Below, one piece after another: positions 33,219-42,320 of a stretch of DNA of 64,000 bases. The stretch spans positions 33,351 to 97,350 of the forward strand of contig PAKZ01000005.1 in assembly GCA_002706335.1 (NCBI GenBank). The letters are read 5' to 3'. This DNA is from Ahrensia sp. (lineage in GTDB: Bacteria; Pseudomonadota; Alphaproteobacteria; Rhizobiales; Rhizobiaceae). The stretch's first letter is position 1; every line of letters begins with the position of its first letter. The position numbers and the translations under genes were made by a program. Below the pieces are notes generated by a model. The model was not told the DNA's origin. It ran no database searches and saw only the letters and a program-made list of their open reading frames with translations.

Positions 33219-34211
33219 ATGAAAGCGATCGTCTACCTCGGCAAAACCAGGATGGAGTTGCAGGATGTGCCCGACCCGGTTCTCGGCGAGGGCGAGGTTC
33301 TATTGCAGGTGAGGGCATGCGGGATCTGCGGCTCCGACATGCATGGCTATCACGGCCATGATCCGCGCCGCGTGCCGCCGATGATCATGGGTCACGAAGC
33401 GGCCGGGATCGTGCAGGGCGGCCGTCTCGACGGGCAGCGCGTGGCGCTCAATCCCTTCCTGAGTTGCGGCACTTGCACGAACTGCGTATCCGGAAAGCCG
33501 CAACTGTGCGAATCCCAGCGCAATATCGGTTTGCCACCGCACGACGGCGCGTTCGCGCAGCTTGTCGCGGTGCCTGAACGGAACCTGGAGCCTATTCCCG
33601 ACGATTTGCCGTTCGAGGCAGCGGCGCTGGCTGAGCCGCTCGCCGTCGCCGTTCACGCGGTGGCCATCGGCCGGCGGGCTTTCGCCGGGTTGTTCGCGAC
33701 GGCCAAGGTTGCCGTCATCGGGGGCGGTGCGATCGGTCTGGCCACAGCGCTGGTTCTCGTCTCGGAAGGCGCGCGCGAGGTCCTGCTGGTCGAAACCAAT
33801 CCCGCCCGGCGCGCGACGGCAGAGGCGGCTTCTGACAAGATCCGGGCCATCGCGCCGGACGAAGAGCCCGATCGCGGCAATTATGACCTGATCTTCGATG
33901 CGGTCGGTGCGGCTGCGACCCGCGAAATGGCGTTTCGCATGGCCCGGCGCGGCGGCGTTATCGTGCATAGCGGACTTCTGCCCGGCAGCGAGGGTGTCGA
34001 CGTTCGGGCCTTGACCCTTCGCGAGTTGGCGTTCCTCGGGGCGTATTGCTACACGATCCAGGATTTTCGTCACGCGATCGCGTTGCTGGCATCCGGCGCG
34101 CTCGGGCCGCTGAACTGGATTGAGACGCGACCGCTCGCCGATGGCAGCAAGGCTTTCGCAGATATCGACGCCGGCCAGGTCGCCGCGGCAAAAATCGTTC
34201 TTACCGCTTAG
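33219..34211 (+). CDS. Zinc-dependent alcohol dehydrogenase (MDR family) B
   Basis: A 330-residue zinc dehydrogenase. Catalytic zinc: Cys37 (GICGSD), His59-Glu60 (GHEAAG). Structural zinc: Cys83, 86, 89, 97. Rossmann motif GGGAIG. It differs clearly from dehydrogenase A at 31181, so the unit has two distinct activities rather than a duplicate. It is 11 bp upstream of the aldo/keto reductase gene and in the same operon. Likely role: a second oxidation step of the same substrate class. Confidence 0.92.
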   Translation: MKAIVYLGKTRMELQDVPDPVLGEGEVLLQVRACGICGSDMHGYHGHDPRRVPPMIMGHEAAGIVQGGRLDGQRVALNPFLSCGTCTNCVSGKPQLCESQRNIGLPPHDGAFAQLVAVPERNLEPIPDDLPFEAAALAEPLAVAVHAVAIGRRAFAGLFATAKVAVIGGGAIGLATALVLVSEGAREVLLVETNPARRATAEAASDKIRAIAPDEEPDRGNYDLIFDAVGAAATREMAFRMARRGGVIVHSGLLPGSEGVDVRALTLRELAFLGAYCYTIQDFRHAIALLASGALGPLNWIETRPLADGSKAFADIDAGQVAAAKIVLTA

Positions 34212-34222
34212 AGGAGACAATT

Positions 34223-35047
34223 ATGATCTACAGGACTGCGAAAGGCATCACCATGCCCGCACTCGGCCTGGGCACTTTCGAACTGACGGGCGCCGAGGGC
34301 GTCGCATCGATCCGCTCTGCCATCGAGTACGGCTATCGCCATATCGACACGGCGATCCGCTACGGCAACGAAGCCGAGGTAGGGCAGGCGATCCGCGAAT
34401 CCGGCATTCCGCGCGACGAGATTTTCGTAACAACCAAGATCTGGTTCGACTCGCTCGCCCCCGAGACCGTCCACAAGCGTATCGGCGAAAGCCTTGAGCG
34501 TCTGCAAATGGACCAAGTCGATCTCCTTCTGGTCCATTGGCCGGGCACGGAAGTGCCGATGGGCGAAACGTTGGCGGCTTTCGCCGAAGTGCGCGCTGCG
34601 GGCCAGACGCGTAGTATCGGCGTAAGCAATTTCACGACAGCGCTGCTCGATGAAGCCATCAATGTTCATGGTACCGAACCGGTGACCAACCAGATCGAGT
34701 ATCACCCGCTTCTGGCGCAGCCGAAACTGCTGTCGGCGCTTCGCAATGCCGGAATGATCCTCACTGCATATCTGCCGCTGGCACGCGGCGCGGTGTTCAA
34801 GGAAGAGGTGATCCAGGAAATTGGCCGTCGCCACGGTAAATCGGCGGCTCAGGTCTCTTTGCGCTGGCTTCTGCAGCAGGACGGCGTTGCCGCAATTCCG
34901 CGGTCCTCGAAGATCGAGAATATCCGCTCGAATTTCGACATCTTCGATTTCGAGCTGGACGAGGCGGAGATGGCGCAGATCGCCGGACTCGACCGCCAGG
35001 AGCGGATGGTCGATTTCGACTGGTCGCCGGAATGGGACACGATCTGA
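34223..35047 (+). CDS. Aldo/keto reductase
   Basis: A 274-residue NADPH-type AKR with the full catalytic tetrad Asp42 (HIDTA), Tyr47 (RYGNE), Lys72 (TTKIW) and His105 (LVHWP), and the cofactor-tail motif IPRSSKIENIRSN. It is close in size and motifs to the 2,5-diketo-D-gluconate reductase branch (AKR5). GAGGAG precedes the ATG. It would reduce a carbonyl, the reverse chemistry of the dehydrogenase just upstream, so the pair could carry out an oxidation/reduction inversion of a hydroxyl. That idea is inference. Confidence 0.93.
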   Translation: MIYRTAKGITMPALGLGTFELTGAEGVASIRSAIEYGYRHIDTAIRYGNEAEVGQAIRESGIPRDEIFVTTKIWFDSLAPETVHKRIGESLERLQMDQVDLLLVHWPGTEVPMGETLAAFAEVRAAGQTRSIGVSNFTTALLDEAINVHGTEPVTNQIEYHPLLAQPKLLSALRNAGMILTAYLPLARGAVFKEEVIQEIGRRHGKSAAQVSLRWLLQQDGVAAIPRSSKIENIRSNFDIFDFELDEAEMAQIAGLDRQERMVDFDWSPEWDTI

Positions 35048-35233
35048 GGGCGCGCCTTTCGTCAACGGCGAGGTGTTTGCTTTTGATTTCAAGCCGCTGG
35101 CCTTTTTTCCTCAGGTGCATGTTGCGGCAAGACGGCGGGCCGGTCCCTTGTTTGACGATGAGCGACGTCGGCCGTTTGCCGTCTGGCACGCATAGCTGTC
35201 GGGATTCTGTATGTTGAATATCCGGCATGATGG

Positions 35234-35257
35234 TTGTATCTGACATTTCAGATACAA
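35234..35257. promoter_or_regulatory. Perfect palindrome in front of the FCD regulator gene
   Basis: TTGTATCTGA-CATT-TCAGATACAA is a perfect 10-bp inverted repeat 57 bp before the GntR start, a position fitting autoregulation. It shares the core ATCTGACAT with the operators at 36188-36200. CCGGCA (35222) and TGCCGG (35261) extend the symmetry imperfectly. Confidence 0.65.
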
Positions 35258-35313
35258 TCCTGCCGGTTTGAAGCCTGTGGGAGCTTGAGGCAAACCGCAG
35301 GCGTGCCGTTCTC

Positions 35314-35991
35314 ATGAAAAAGACTCCCATTCATCGCCCGAAATCCCTCGCTGCCACCGTTGCCGAAAACCTCAAAGACGCGATCATGCGCCGCGAGATC
35401 GCTCTCGGTGAGCCGCTGTCGGAGGAGAAAATCGCCGTTGCGATGGATGTCAGCCGAACGCCTGTGAGGGAAGCGCTGACGATCCTTCAGATGCAGGGGT
35501 TGATCAACATCCTGCCGCGCCGCGGCAGCATTGTTTTCAAGCCCGATGCGGAGGAACTGCGCCGCCTTGTCGACTATCGCCTGAACCTGGAGCTACTCGT
35601 AAGCCGTTTGGCGCTGGAACGCGCGCCCGAGGCGACGCTGGCGGGGCTCAAGGAAGCGATCGGCAAAATGGAGAAGGCGCGTGACGCTGATGACACGCTG
35701 GCCTACGCCCAGGCGGACACCCAGTTTCACAATATCTTCTTCGAGAATTCGGGTAATCCGTTCTTTGTCGAGGCTTTCGATATTGCTTCGGGTCGTATCG
35801 CTGCGCTGCGTGTCCATTTGTCGACCCAGCTTGACCTGCACCGCTACACGACGTTCGGCGAGCATGTCGAGATTGCCGAAGCAGTCGAGGCTCGCGATGC
35901 CGACAGGCTGGAGGAACGGTTGCGCAAGCATATCGGGGCAATGGAGCCGAACTATTCGCAGGCGCTGAAAATGCTCGAGGGAGATCAGTAG
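35314..35991 (+). CDS. GntR-family regulator, FCD domain
   Basis: A 225-residue FadR-subfamily regulator. The HTH is at about 10-75 (SLAATVAENLKDAIMRREI, MDVSRTPVREALTILQMQG), followed by an FCD domain with DTQFHNIFF, FGEHVEIAEAV and LRKHIGAME supplying Asp/His metal-site residues. Its ATG has a weak ribosome site. It stands between the AKR operon and dctP copy 4, and both flanks carry palindromes, so it is the best candidate for the protein that binds the TGACATAC operators. It is less similar to the tandem pair at 28660/29393 than they are to each other. Confidence 0.93.
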   Translation: MKKTPIHRPKSLAATVAENLKDAIMRREIALGEPLSEEKIAVAMDVSRTPVREALTILQMQGLINILPRRGSIVFKPDAEELRRLVDYRLNLELLVSRLALERAPEATLAGLKEAIGKMEKARDADDTLAYAQADTQFHNIFFENSGNPFFVEAFDIASGRIAALRVHLSTQLDLHRYTTFGEHVEIAEAVEARDADRLEERLRKHIGAMEPNYSQALKMLEGDQ

Positions 35992-36420
35992 GGCCTTCAT
36001 ACGCGTCACTCTGCGGCTCGCAGTAGAATGCCGCAGAGCTTTGACATCATCGTCGAAAGAACCTGATAGTCCAAATTTGGGCGAGAACCAGCCCTGACAG
36101 CGCGTCATACCGGCAAGCGTTGCAGCCGCTCTTTGTCCGAAATTTCGTCAACCTAAGGAATGATCCCGCATCGGATCCGCAATCGATCCATCTGACATAC
36201 AGTATGTTTTTGTTGACATACGGTATGTCAGATGGTTGAAATTGTCAACTCTTGCTGTTTCAGTCGAACACCTCTTTCGACGCGAAGTGCTTTCGCGATT
36301 GTCGTCTGAAGTGCGGGAAGGAAGCATTTTCTCGTTGGGCTTACGCCCAATTCACCGATTGCAGGCCGCCAAGTTCGCGGCCTTCTCCAGACAATCTCAA
36401 AACGCAATGGGAGGATAACG
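35992..36420. other. Control region upstream of dctP copy 4
   Basis: A 429-bp gap without a credible gene. It contains the operator pair at 36188-36235 and, just before dctP, a strong ribosome site GGGAGGATAACG. The leader between operator and dctP is about 185 nt long, with no recognised riboswitch. Confidence 0.55.
36188..36235. promoter_or_regulatory. Tandem TGACATAC operators upstream of dctP copy 4
   Basis: Site A, TGACATACAGTATGTTT (36193-36209), and site B, the perfect palindrome TGACATACGGTATGTCA (36214-36230), start 21 bp apart, two helical turns. In addition CCATCTGACATAC (36188-36200) and GTATGTCAGATGG (36223-36235) form an exact 13-bp inverted repeat enclosing both. A TTGACA lies at 36213-36218. 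Likely a cooperative binding region for an FCD regulator. Confidence 0.75.
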
Positions 36421-37395
36421 ATGCGTTTGTTCACCACGCTCTCTGTGGCAGCCATGCTTGTAGCTGGCGCTGCTCAGGCCGCCGACAAGGTCGAGCTGGT
36501 CTATTCAGATACGATTTCCGAAAACGACACGCGGTCAAAACTGCTCCGGGACGAATTCGCCGCCTGCCTTGGCGATAAGTTCGATTTCAAGGAGTACCAT
36601 GGCGCGACGTTGTTCAAGCAGGGTACCGAGCTTACCGCCATGCAGCGGGGCAACCTCGATATGGGCAATCTGGCGATCTACGATTTTTACAATCAGGTGC
36701 CTTCGACCAGCATTCTCGGTACGGCTTTCCTGTTTCGAGACTATGATCATATGCGCGCCGTGTTCGGCAGCGACCTCTTGGACGACCTGTGGGCCGAAGT
36801 CGAGGACAAGGCGCGCGTCAAGGTCTTGTCCAGCCCCTATATCGGCACGCGAAACATCTCCTATGTGGGTGATCGAGAGTATATGACGCCGGCGGATCTC
36901 AAAGGCGTCAAGATGCGTTTCCCCGGTGGCGAGGGTTGGCAGTTCGTCGGTGTCGCAATGGGCGCCACCCCGGTGCCGATTGCCTTCACCGAAGTCTACA
37001 CCGCTCTTCAGACCGGTGCCGTCGACGGGCAGGACAACGGGTTCCCGCTGACGCGCTCGATGAAGTTCGACGAAATCGTCAACTATGTCGGCCTCACCAA
37101 TCACCTCATCCAGACGAACCAGTTCACGATTTCGCTCAGCAAGTGGAACTCGTTGACGGAGGCGCAGCAGGCCAGAATGCAGGAATGCGCGACCAATTTC
37201 GAAGCTGCTGTCGACAAGGCCATCATCGAAGAAGAAAACAGCCTCAAGGAGCAGTTCATAGCCAACGGCATCCACGTCTACACACCGGACAAACCGGCAT
37301 TCCAGAACCAGGTGCTGAATACCTATCGTGAGTCCAAGTACTCGGCCGACTGGCCGGAGGGTCTGGCCGACGCGATCGTGGCGGTTGGCCAGTAA
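36421..37395 (+). CDS. dctP: TRAP transporter solute-binding protein DctP (copy 4)
   Basis: A 324-residue periplasmic protein with signal peptide (cut near AAQA). It runs parallel to copy 2 (22601) with DKVELVYSDT, GATLFKQGTELTAMQRGNLD and MGNLAIYDFYNQVP, and has the ligand-site GVKMRFPGGEGWQFVG and ALQTGAVDGQDN. Here Phe replaces Pro in DNGFPL, where the others read DNPLP. No dctQM follows; an integrase module begins about 200 bp downstream. Control by the tandem TGACATAC operators is likely. Confidence 0.94.
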   Translation: MRLFTTLSVAAMLVAGAAQAADKVELVYSDTISENDTRSKLLRDEFAACLGDKFDFKEYHGATLFKQGTELTAMQRGNLDMGNLAIYDFYNQVPSTSILGTAFLFRDYDHMRAVFGSDLLDDLWAEVEDKARVKVLSSPYIGTRNISYVGDREYMTPADLKGVKMRFPGGEGWQFVGVAMGATPVPIAFTEVYTALQTGAVDGQDNGFPLTRSMKFDEIVNYVGLTNHLIQTNQFTISLSKWNSLTEAQQARMQECATNFEAAVDKAIIEEENSLKEQFIANGIHVYTPDKPAFQNQVLNTYRESKYSADWPEGLADAIVAVGQ

Positions 37396-37405
37396 AGGTC
37401 ACTAA

Positions 37406-37430
37406 TGCAGGCGGGAACTTCCCGCCTGCA
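37406..37430 (+). terminator. Hairpin after dctP copy 4
   Basis: An 11-bp perfect stem TGCAGGCGGGA / TCCCGCCTGCA with an ACT loop, 10 bp after the dctP stop. No T-run, but the stem is strong and ends the unit. Confidence 0.65.
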
Positions 37431-37603
37431 ATCCCGCGGCGTCCCGTTTGTGCGTGGGCGATTTCGAACCCGCACGACAGGGAAATCGCCCGGCCTTGGC
37501 GAGGACGCTTGCTCTCCAGACAGCTAAAGGTGCCGGAAACACTGTATCGACGATCCGATTTCGTGAGGCCAAGGCGACAGGAACTCTTTCCAGGAATTCT
37601 GTA

Positions 37604-39244
37604 TCACCTTCTCATCCTGCGTCCGATCTCGGCTTGCAACTCGTCATCCGAATAAGTCTCAATCCCGGCTGAATACTTGCAATTAGGATCATGCATCTGG
37701 GCAAGTCGGTGAATTTCCCTGATCCGTTGTTCGAGCTTCATATTCGCATAGACACTCCGGGTAATTGCGAGTTCCTTATGACCCAAATTCATGCTGATCG
37801 CTTTCTCGATTGCAGGATCGCAGCGTGAGTCATTGGTGAACTGTCCATGCATATGTCGAAACGCATGCGAAGTGTAATGTCTGAGACCTGCGCAAACGAA
37901 TGCCTTGTTGAGGATGTTCCTCAATTGTTGAGCGTCCGCAAAGAAATCCTGGGTAACTTCGTCATCGTTGAAACCCGCACCCGTTCCACGAGCTGGTGCC
38001 ATTTTCGGAAACAGTGGATCGTCTGGCGAAAAACCGAGCGACACTAACTCTGCAAAATACTCGCCGAGAATATCGAGCCATTGCCGCCTGAAGGGTACGA
38101 GCACGGTTACGATCGGCATGGAGCGCTTGGTTTTAACCTCGCGTGGATCCTGTTTCAGAAGGCCGCGCTCGAGATCGAGGTGTTTGAGGCGAAAAGTAAC
38201 AACAGCAGTCGCGCGCGGAGCAGCAAGCGCGAAGAGGACAATCATCGCTCGATTACGCCGCTGCTCGAATGTATGAGCTGGCATGGAGTTAATTAGCAGC
38301 GCGACTTCATCAAGGCTCGGTGCATCTGTTATCCGTTCGAGTGGAGCGATTTGATGTTGCTCCTTGATTGACATTTTCATGTGGTCGAGAACTCTCCGAA
38401 GCCGGGTTTTTCGATATCCTGGTTCATCTCCCAGCCATTCCATGAAACGCCGAACGGTGTAGAGCGTGCTTATGATGACTGGCACCGAAAGACCCTCGTT
38501 ACGGAGGTGCTTTTTCAACGCAATTACCTTGTTTTTGGTAATCACGCTGAAATCCTTGAAGCCCGTGAAAATCTCGTAGCGACGAAGCGCACGTTTGTAG
38601 ATTTCCAACGTACCGTCGGAGAGCCCCATTGCCTCCTGCATGTGTTCGAGAAAACGTCGCCTGATGCGTTCGTTTTCTACGTTGCGTTGAGGCGGGCTCC
38701 CTAGTGCCTCGAGACGCGCCAGGTTGGCTTGTTTCCGTTCTTTTTCAGCATACAAGTCATCATCCGATCTACAGAGACCATTCTGACTATCGGAATCATT
38801 GAATCTCGATAGTGGTGACGAAATCTCGCGTGCCGATTTGAGAAAATCGTCCGCCGATCCTTCCGCAATTAGCCGTGAGAGAATTCTGCCGCGCACGCAA
38901 GTTCCGGTGGCTCGGGAGACGCCCGGTCGATGCGGAACGATATGAATACTTTCAGGCACAGCGCGGCCCGGCGCGCGGCAACGGTAGCAGAGGAATTCAC
39001 CTGCGCAGAGTCCGAAGGTCAGCTCGGCTTCCCTCATACGCAGAAAAAGGATCACGTCGTAGCCAAAATACAGGTGTGGCACGTTTTCGGAATAAACGGG
39101 AAGGCCGTCCTTGGACCACATCCGGATTAGTTGAATGGATTTACCAGTTGTGCGGGCCAGCTCTTCCGCCGTGTAAAACTCGCCTGGCTGGATCTTTCGC
39201 GCATCGACAAATCCCTTTTTCGCTCGGATTTCGCGGGTGGTCAT
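37604..39244 (-). CDS. Composite tyrosine recombinase with N-terminal HTH and zinc-knuckle segment
   Basis: A 546-residue site-specific recombinase. Residues about 20-75 resemble a MerR-like HTH (FYTAEELARTTGKSIQLIRM). A Cys-rich stretch follows (FLCYRC and a later GTCVRG), like a treble-clef finger that has lost its last Cys. The SAM-like core-binding domain and the catalytic domain come next, with Arg in LAAPRATAVV, Lys in REVKTKRSMPI, His-x-x-Arg in HAFRHMHG, His in NLGHKELA and Tyr in RSVYANMK: a full R-K-H-R-H-Y set. The frame is open further upstream, but the ATG at 39244 overlaps the stop of the AlpA-like gene (ATGA) and is the natural start. Confidence 0.88.
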   Translation of the reverse strand: MTTREIRAKKGFVDARKIQPGEFYTAEELARTTGKSIQLIRMWSKDGLPVYSENVPHLYFGYDVILFLRMREAELTFGLCAGEFLCYRCRAPGRAVPESIHIVPHRPGVSRATGTCVRGRILSRLIAEGSADDFLKSAREISSPLSRFNDSDSQNGLCRSDDDLYAEKERKQANLARLEALGSPPQRNVENERIRRRFLEHMQEAMGLSDGTLEIYKRALRRYEIFTGFKDFSVITKNKVIALKKHLRNEGLSVPVIISTLYTVRRFMEWLGDEPGYRKTRLRRVLDHMKMSIKEQHQIAPLERITDAPSLDEVALLINSMPAHTFEQRRNRAMIVLFALAAPRATAVVTFRLKHLDLERGLLKQDPREVKTKRSMPIVTVLVPFRRQWLDILGEYFAELVSLGFSPDDPLFPKMAPARGTGAGFNDDEVTQDFFADAQQLRNILNKAFVCAGLRHYTSHAFRHMHGQFTNDSRCDPAIEKAISMNLGHKELAITRSVYANMKLEQRIREIHRLAQMHDPNCKYSAGIETYSDDELQAEIGRRMRR

Positions 39245-39462
39245 TGGTCCACCTCCGTCGAAATCTCCCGGTCCAACAATGTAGCTTCGAAAGCAAGCAA
39301 ATCGGAGAGACGCCATCGCGTCACGCCGGGTCCCAGTTTGACCGGTTTCGGGAAGACTTTTCGGGAGGCCGCCCACCGCCAGATCGTAGCCTTGCCTACT
39401 CCGTAGCGCGCAGCAACCTGTTTATCGGTGAAATAGCGATCGTTTTGAGACGAAGTTTGCAT
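39241..39462 (-). CDS. AlpA/excisionase-type DNA-binding protein
   Basis: A 73-residue MerR-superfamily HTH protein: YFTDKQVAARYGVGKATIWR, then FPKPVKLGPGVTRWRLSDLLAF is the standard AlpA layout. Such proteins control integrase expression or steer excision. It overlaps the recombinase start by 4 bp, so the two are co-expressed. GAGGAG lies ahead of the ATG. Confidence 0.88.
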   Translation of the reverse strand: MQTSSQNDRYFTDKQVAARYGVGKATIWRWAASRKVFPKPVKLGPGVTRWRLSDLLAFEATLLDREISTEVDQ

Positions 39463-39589
39463 GATTGCTCCTCGCCCTTCTGGGCCAGTAGCACGTCATG
39501 CGCATAATAACGTTTCAGTTGTGATGATCAGAAAAAGCGATCGGAAGGAATATGTTATTGCTTACTGAACATGTCAACATCAGAAAAAC

Positions 39590-40765
39590 TCACGAGGGAT
39601 CATGCAGACCGGCGACATACTCACCCCAACTTTTGAGGAGGGCGCGTCGCTGCTCCAGGAAATCTGAACGCTGGTAAGCGCGCGTCACCTTATTGCCAGT
39701 CACATGCGCGAGTATGGTCTCCGCAACTTCGTTTCAAGCGTCGGTTGTTTCCGCCAACCAAACACGAAGGCTGGTCCTGAATCCGTGAGGCCGAGCTTCC
39801 AATCCTCGACGCTTCATCATCATGGATAGCGTCATGTCAGAGATGGGCTTACCTGAATTGGTGGCGAATAAATAATCATCCCGCGTGTGTGGCAGGGTTG
39901 CTTGTATTACCTTCTGGGCTTCGGAGTTTAACGGAACTCGAAAGTCAGATGTTGCGCCTTTTCGCCCCTTCATCGCCTCTGCCGGTATAGTCCACAGGTC
40001 ACCGTTGAACTGATTGATCCGACATTGTCTCAATGCACCTGACCGCACGCCGGTCAGAATCAAGAACCTGAGAGCAAGATGGGTCACCGTTGGGTCAGAT
40101 AGCGATTGATAGAATGCCGGCACATCTCTCCAATCCATTGCGGGTATGTGGCGGGCTTGATGTCTGCTTTTCCCAAGCAGTTCCCTTGCCTTTGCTGTTG
40201 CCTGGAGATCGACATCTAATCCCTTTGCCGCAGCATGTCGCAGGACAATACTTATTCGATTAAGAGCCTTACGAGCGACATCTGCCTTCGTGTGCCAAAT
40301 GGGATCCAGCGTGTCTTTGATGATATTCTGATCAATCACATCGACAGACAATTCACCGAGTTTGGGAACGACATGGACATCCAATGGCGAAAACCACCGT
40401 CCGGCTTTCCCATCTCCCTTCAATTCCGCCTTTCGTGCATCGAAAGCCTCGACGGCCAAGACGCGGAAACTCGTGCCTGAACGTGCCAAACGTGCACGAG
40501 ACTTCTGGCGCTCGACTATTGGGTCACGATTGGCCGCGGCGACCAATCTATACTCCGACGCTAATTCGCGAGCCTGCTTGAGAGAAACAGCCTGCATTCC
40601 TCCCAGGCCCATTTCCCTGCGCCGGCCTCCAATCGTCAATCGCAGCACCCATTGGCCTCCGCCATCAGGTCTTTTGAAAAGCCAAAGCCCACCCCCGTCA
40701 TTGTGCTTGCCGGACGGCAACGATCGGACGGAGATGGCGCTCAGTTTATGCAGTGGACGCGCCAA
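39590..40765 (-). pseudogene. P4-type prophage integrase with in-frame stop
   Basis: The first 343 codons (40765-39737) encode an N-terminal arm-binding domain (SVRSLPSGKHNDGGGLWLF, DUF4102 type), a core domain and the catalytic domain with Arg in LTGVRSGALRQ and His-x-x-Arg in RPHGFRTS. Codon 344 (39734-39736) is TGA. The same frame then continues to 39590 as VAETILAHVTGN, AYQRSDFLEQRRAL, i.e. the missing catalytic His and Tyr region. With the stop read through, the length is about 391 residues, normal for the family. So a single nonsense change has removed the active-site Tyr from the main product. Read-through or suppression cannot be excluded. Confidence 0.88.
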
Positions 40766-41186
40766 TTTTATCCACCTTTATATCCACCTTTTGAGGTGCG
40801 TTTAAATGTGATTAGATGAGACCAACTTGTACGATATGCCCAATTTGGGCAATGAGATACCTGTTTTTTCGGTGTTTCACGAGATATGATGATACTCGTT
40901 TGCTGTGCCGGCAGGGGGCACCATCTTTCATCGCATCGCGCGTATTCGGCCGTTGCAGAATGGCCCCTTGTGCTGCTTTTTGGGCAAGTGCCTTGACCGA
41001 CTCGGGATCACGCCTGATAACCGACTGGTCCCGGCGAAATCCCCCTGTGCGCGGTTCTTGTCGCCCGCGCCTTGAAAATTGTCGGATTTCCGGCGAAATG
41101 CTGGTGATCCAGGGTCGGTTGACCTGAAACCGCATCTCGGCAACGGCCTCGTCCGGAAGGATGGCCGGGGTCGGAAAAGAGCTCAA
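40766..41186. other. Intergenic region between integrase pseudogene and thiolase
   Basis: 421 bp without a credible gene. It holds the palindrome TGCCCAA-T-TTGGGCA (40837-40851), an AT-rich stretch around 40855-40890 that may carry the thiolase promoter, and probably the edge of the integrated element. No tRNA gene or obvious attachment repeat was found here. Confidence 0.5.

Positions 41187-42319
<1,133 letters not shown>

Positions 42320-42320
<1 letters not shown>

Noticed and set aside
37456..37480. TTCGAACC segment resembling a tRNA T-loop near the integrases, a possible attachment site
   Set aside because: The flanking bases do not form a T-stem and no acceptor or anticodon arm can be folded.
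37431..41186. Direct repeats that might be attL/attR around the integrase module
   Set aside because: I could not find a convincing pair by eye; a dot-plot against an empty-site relative would be decisive.
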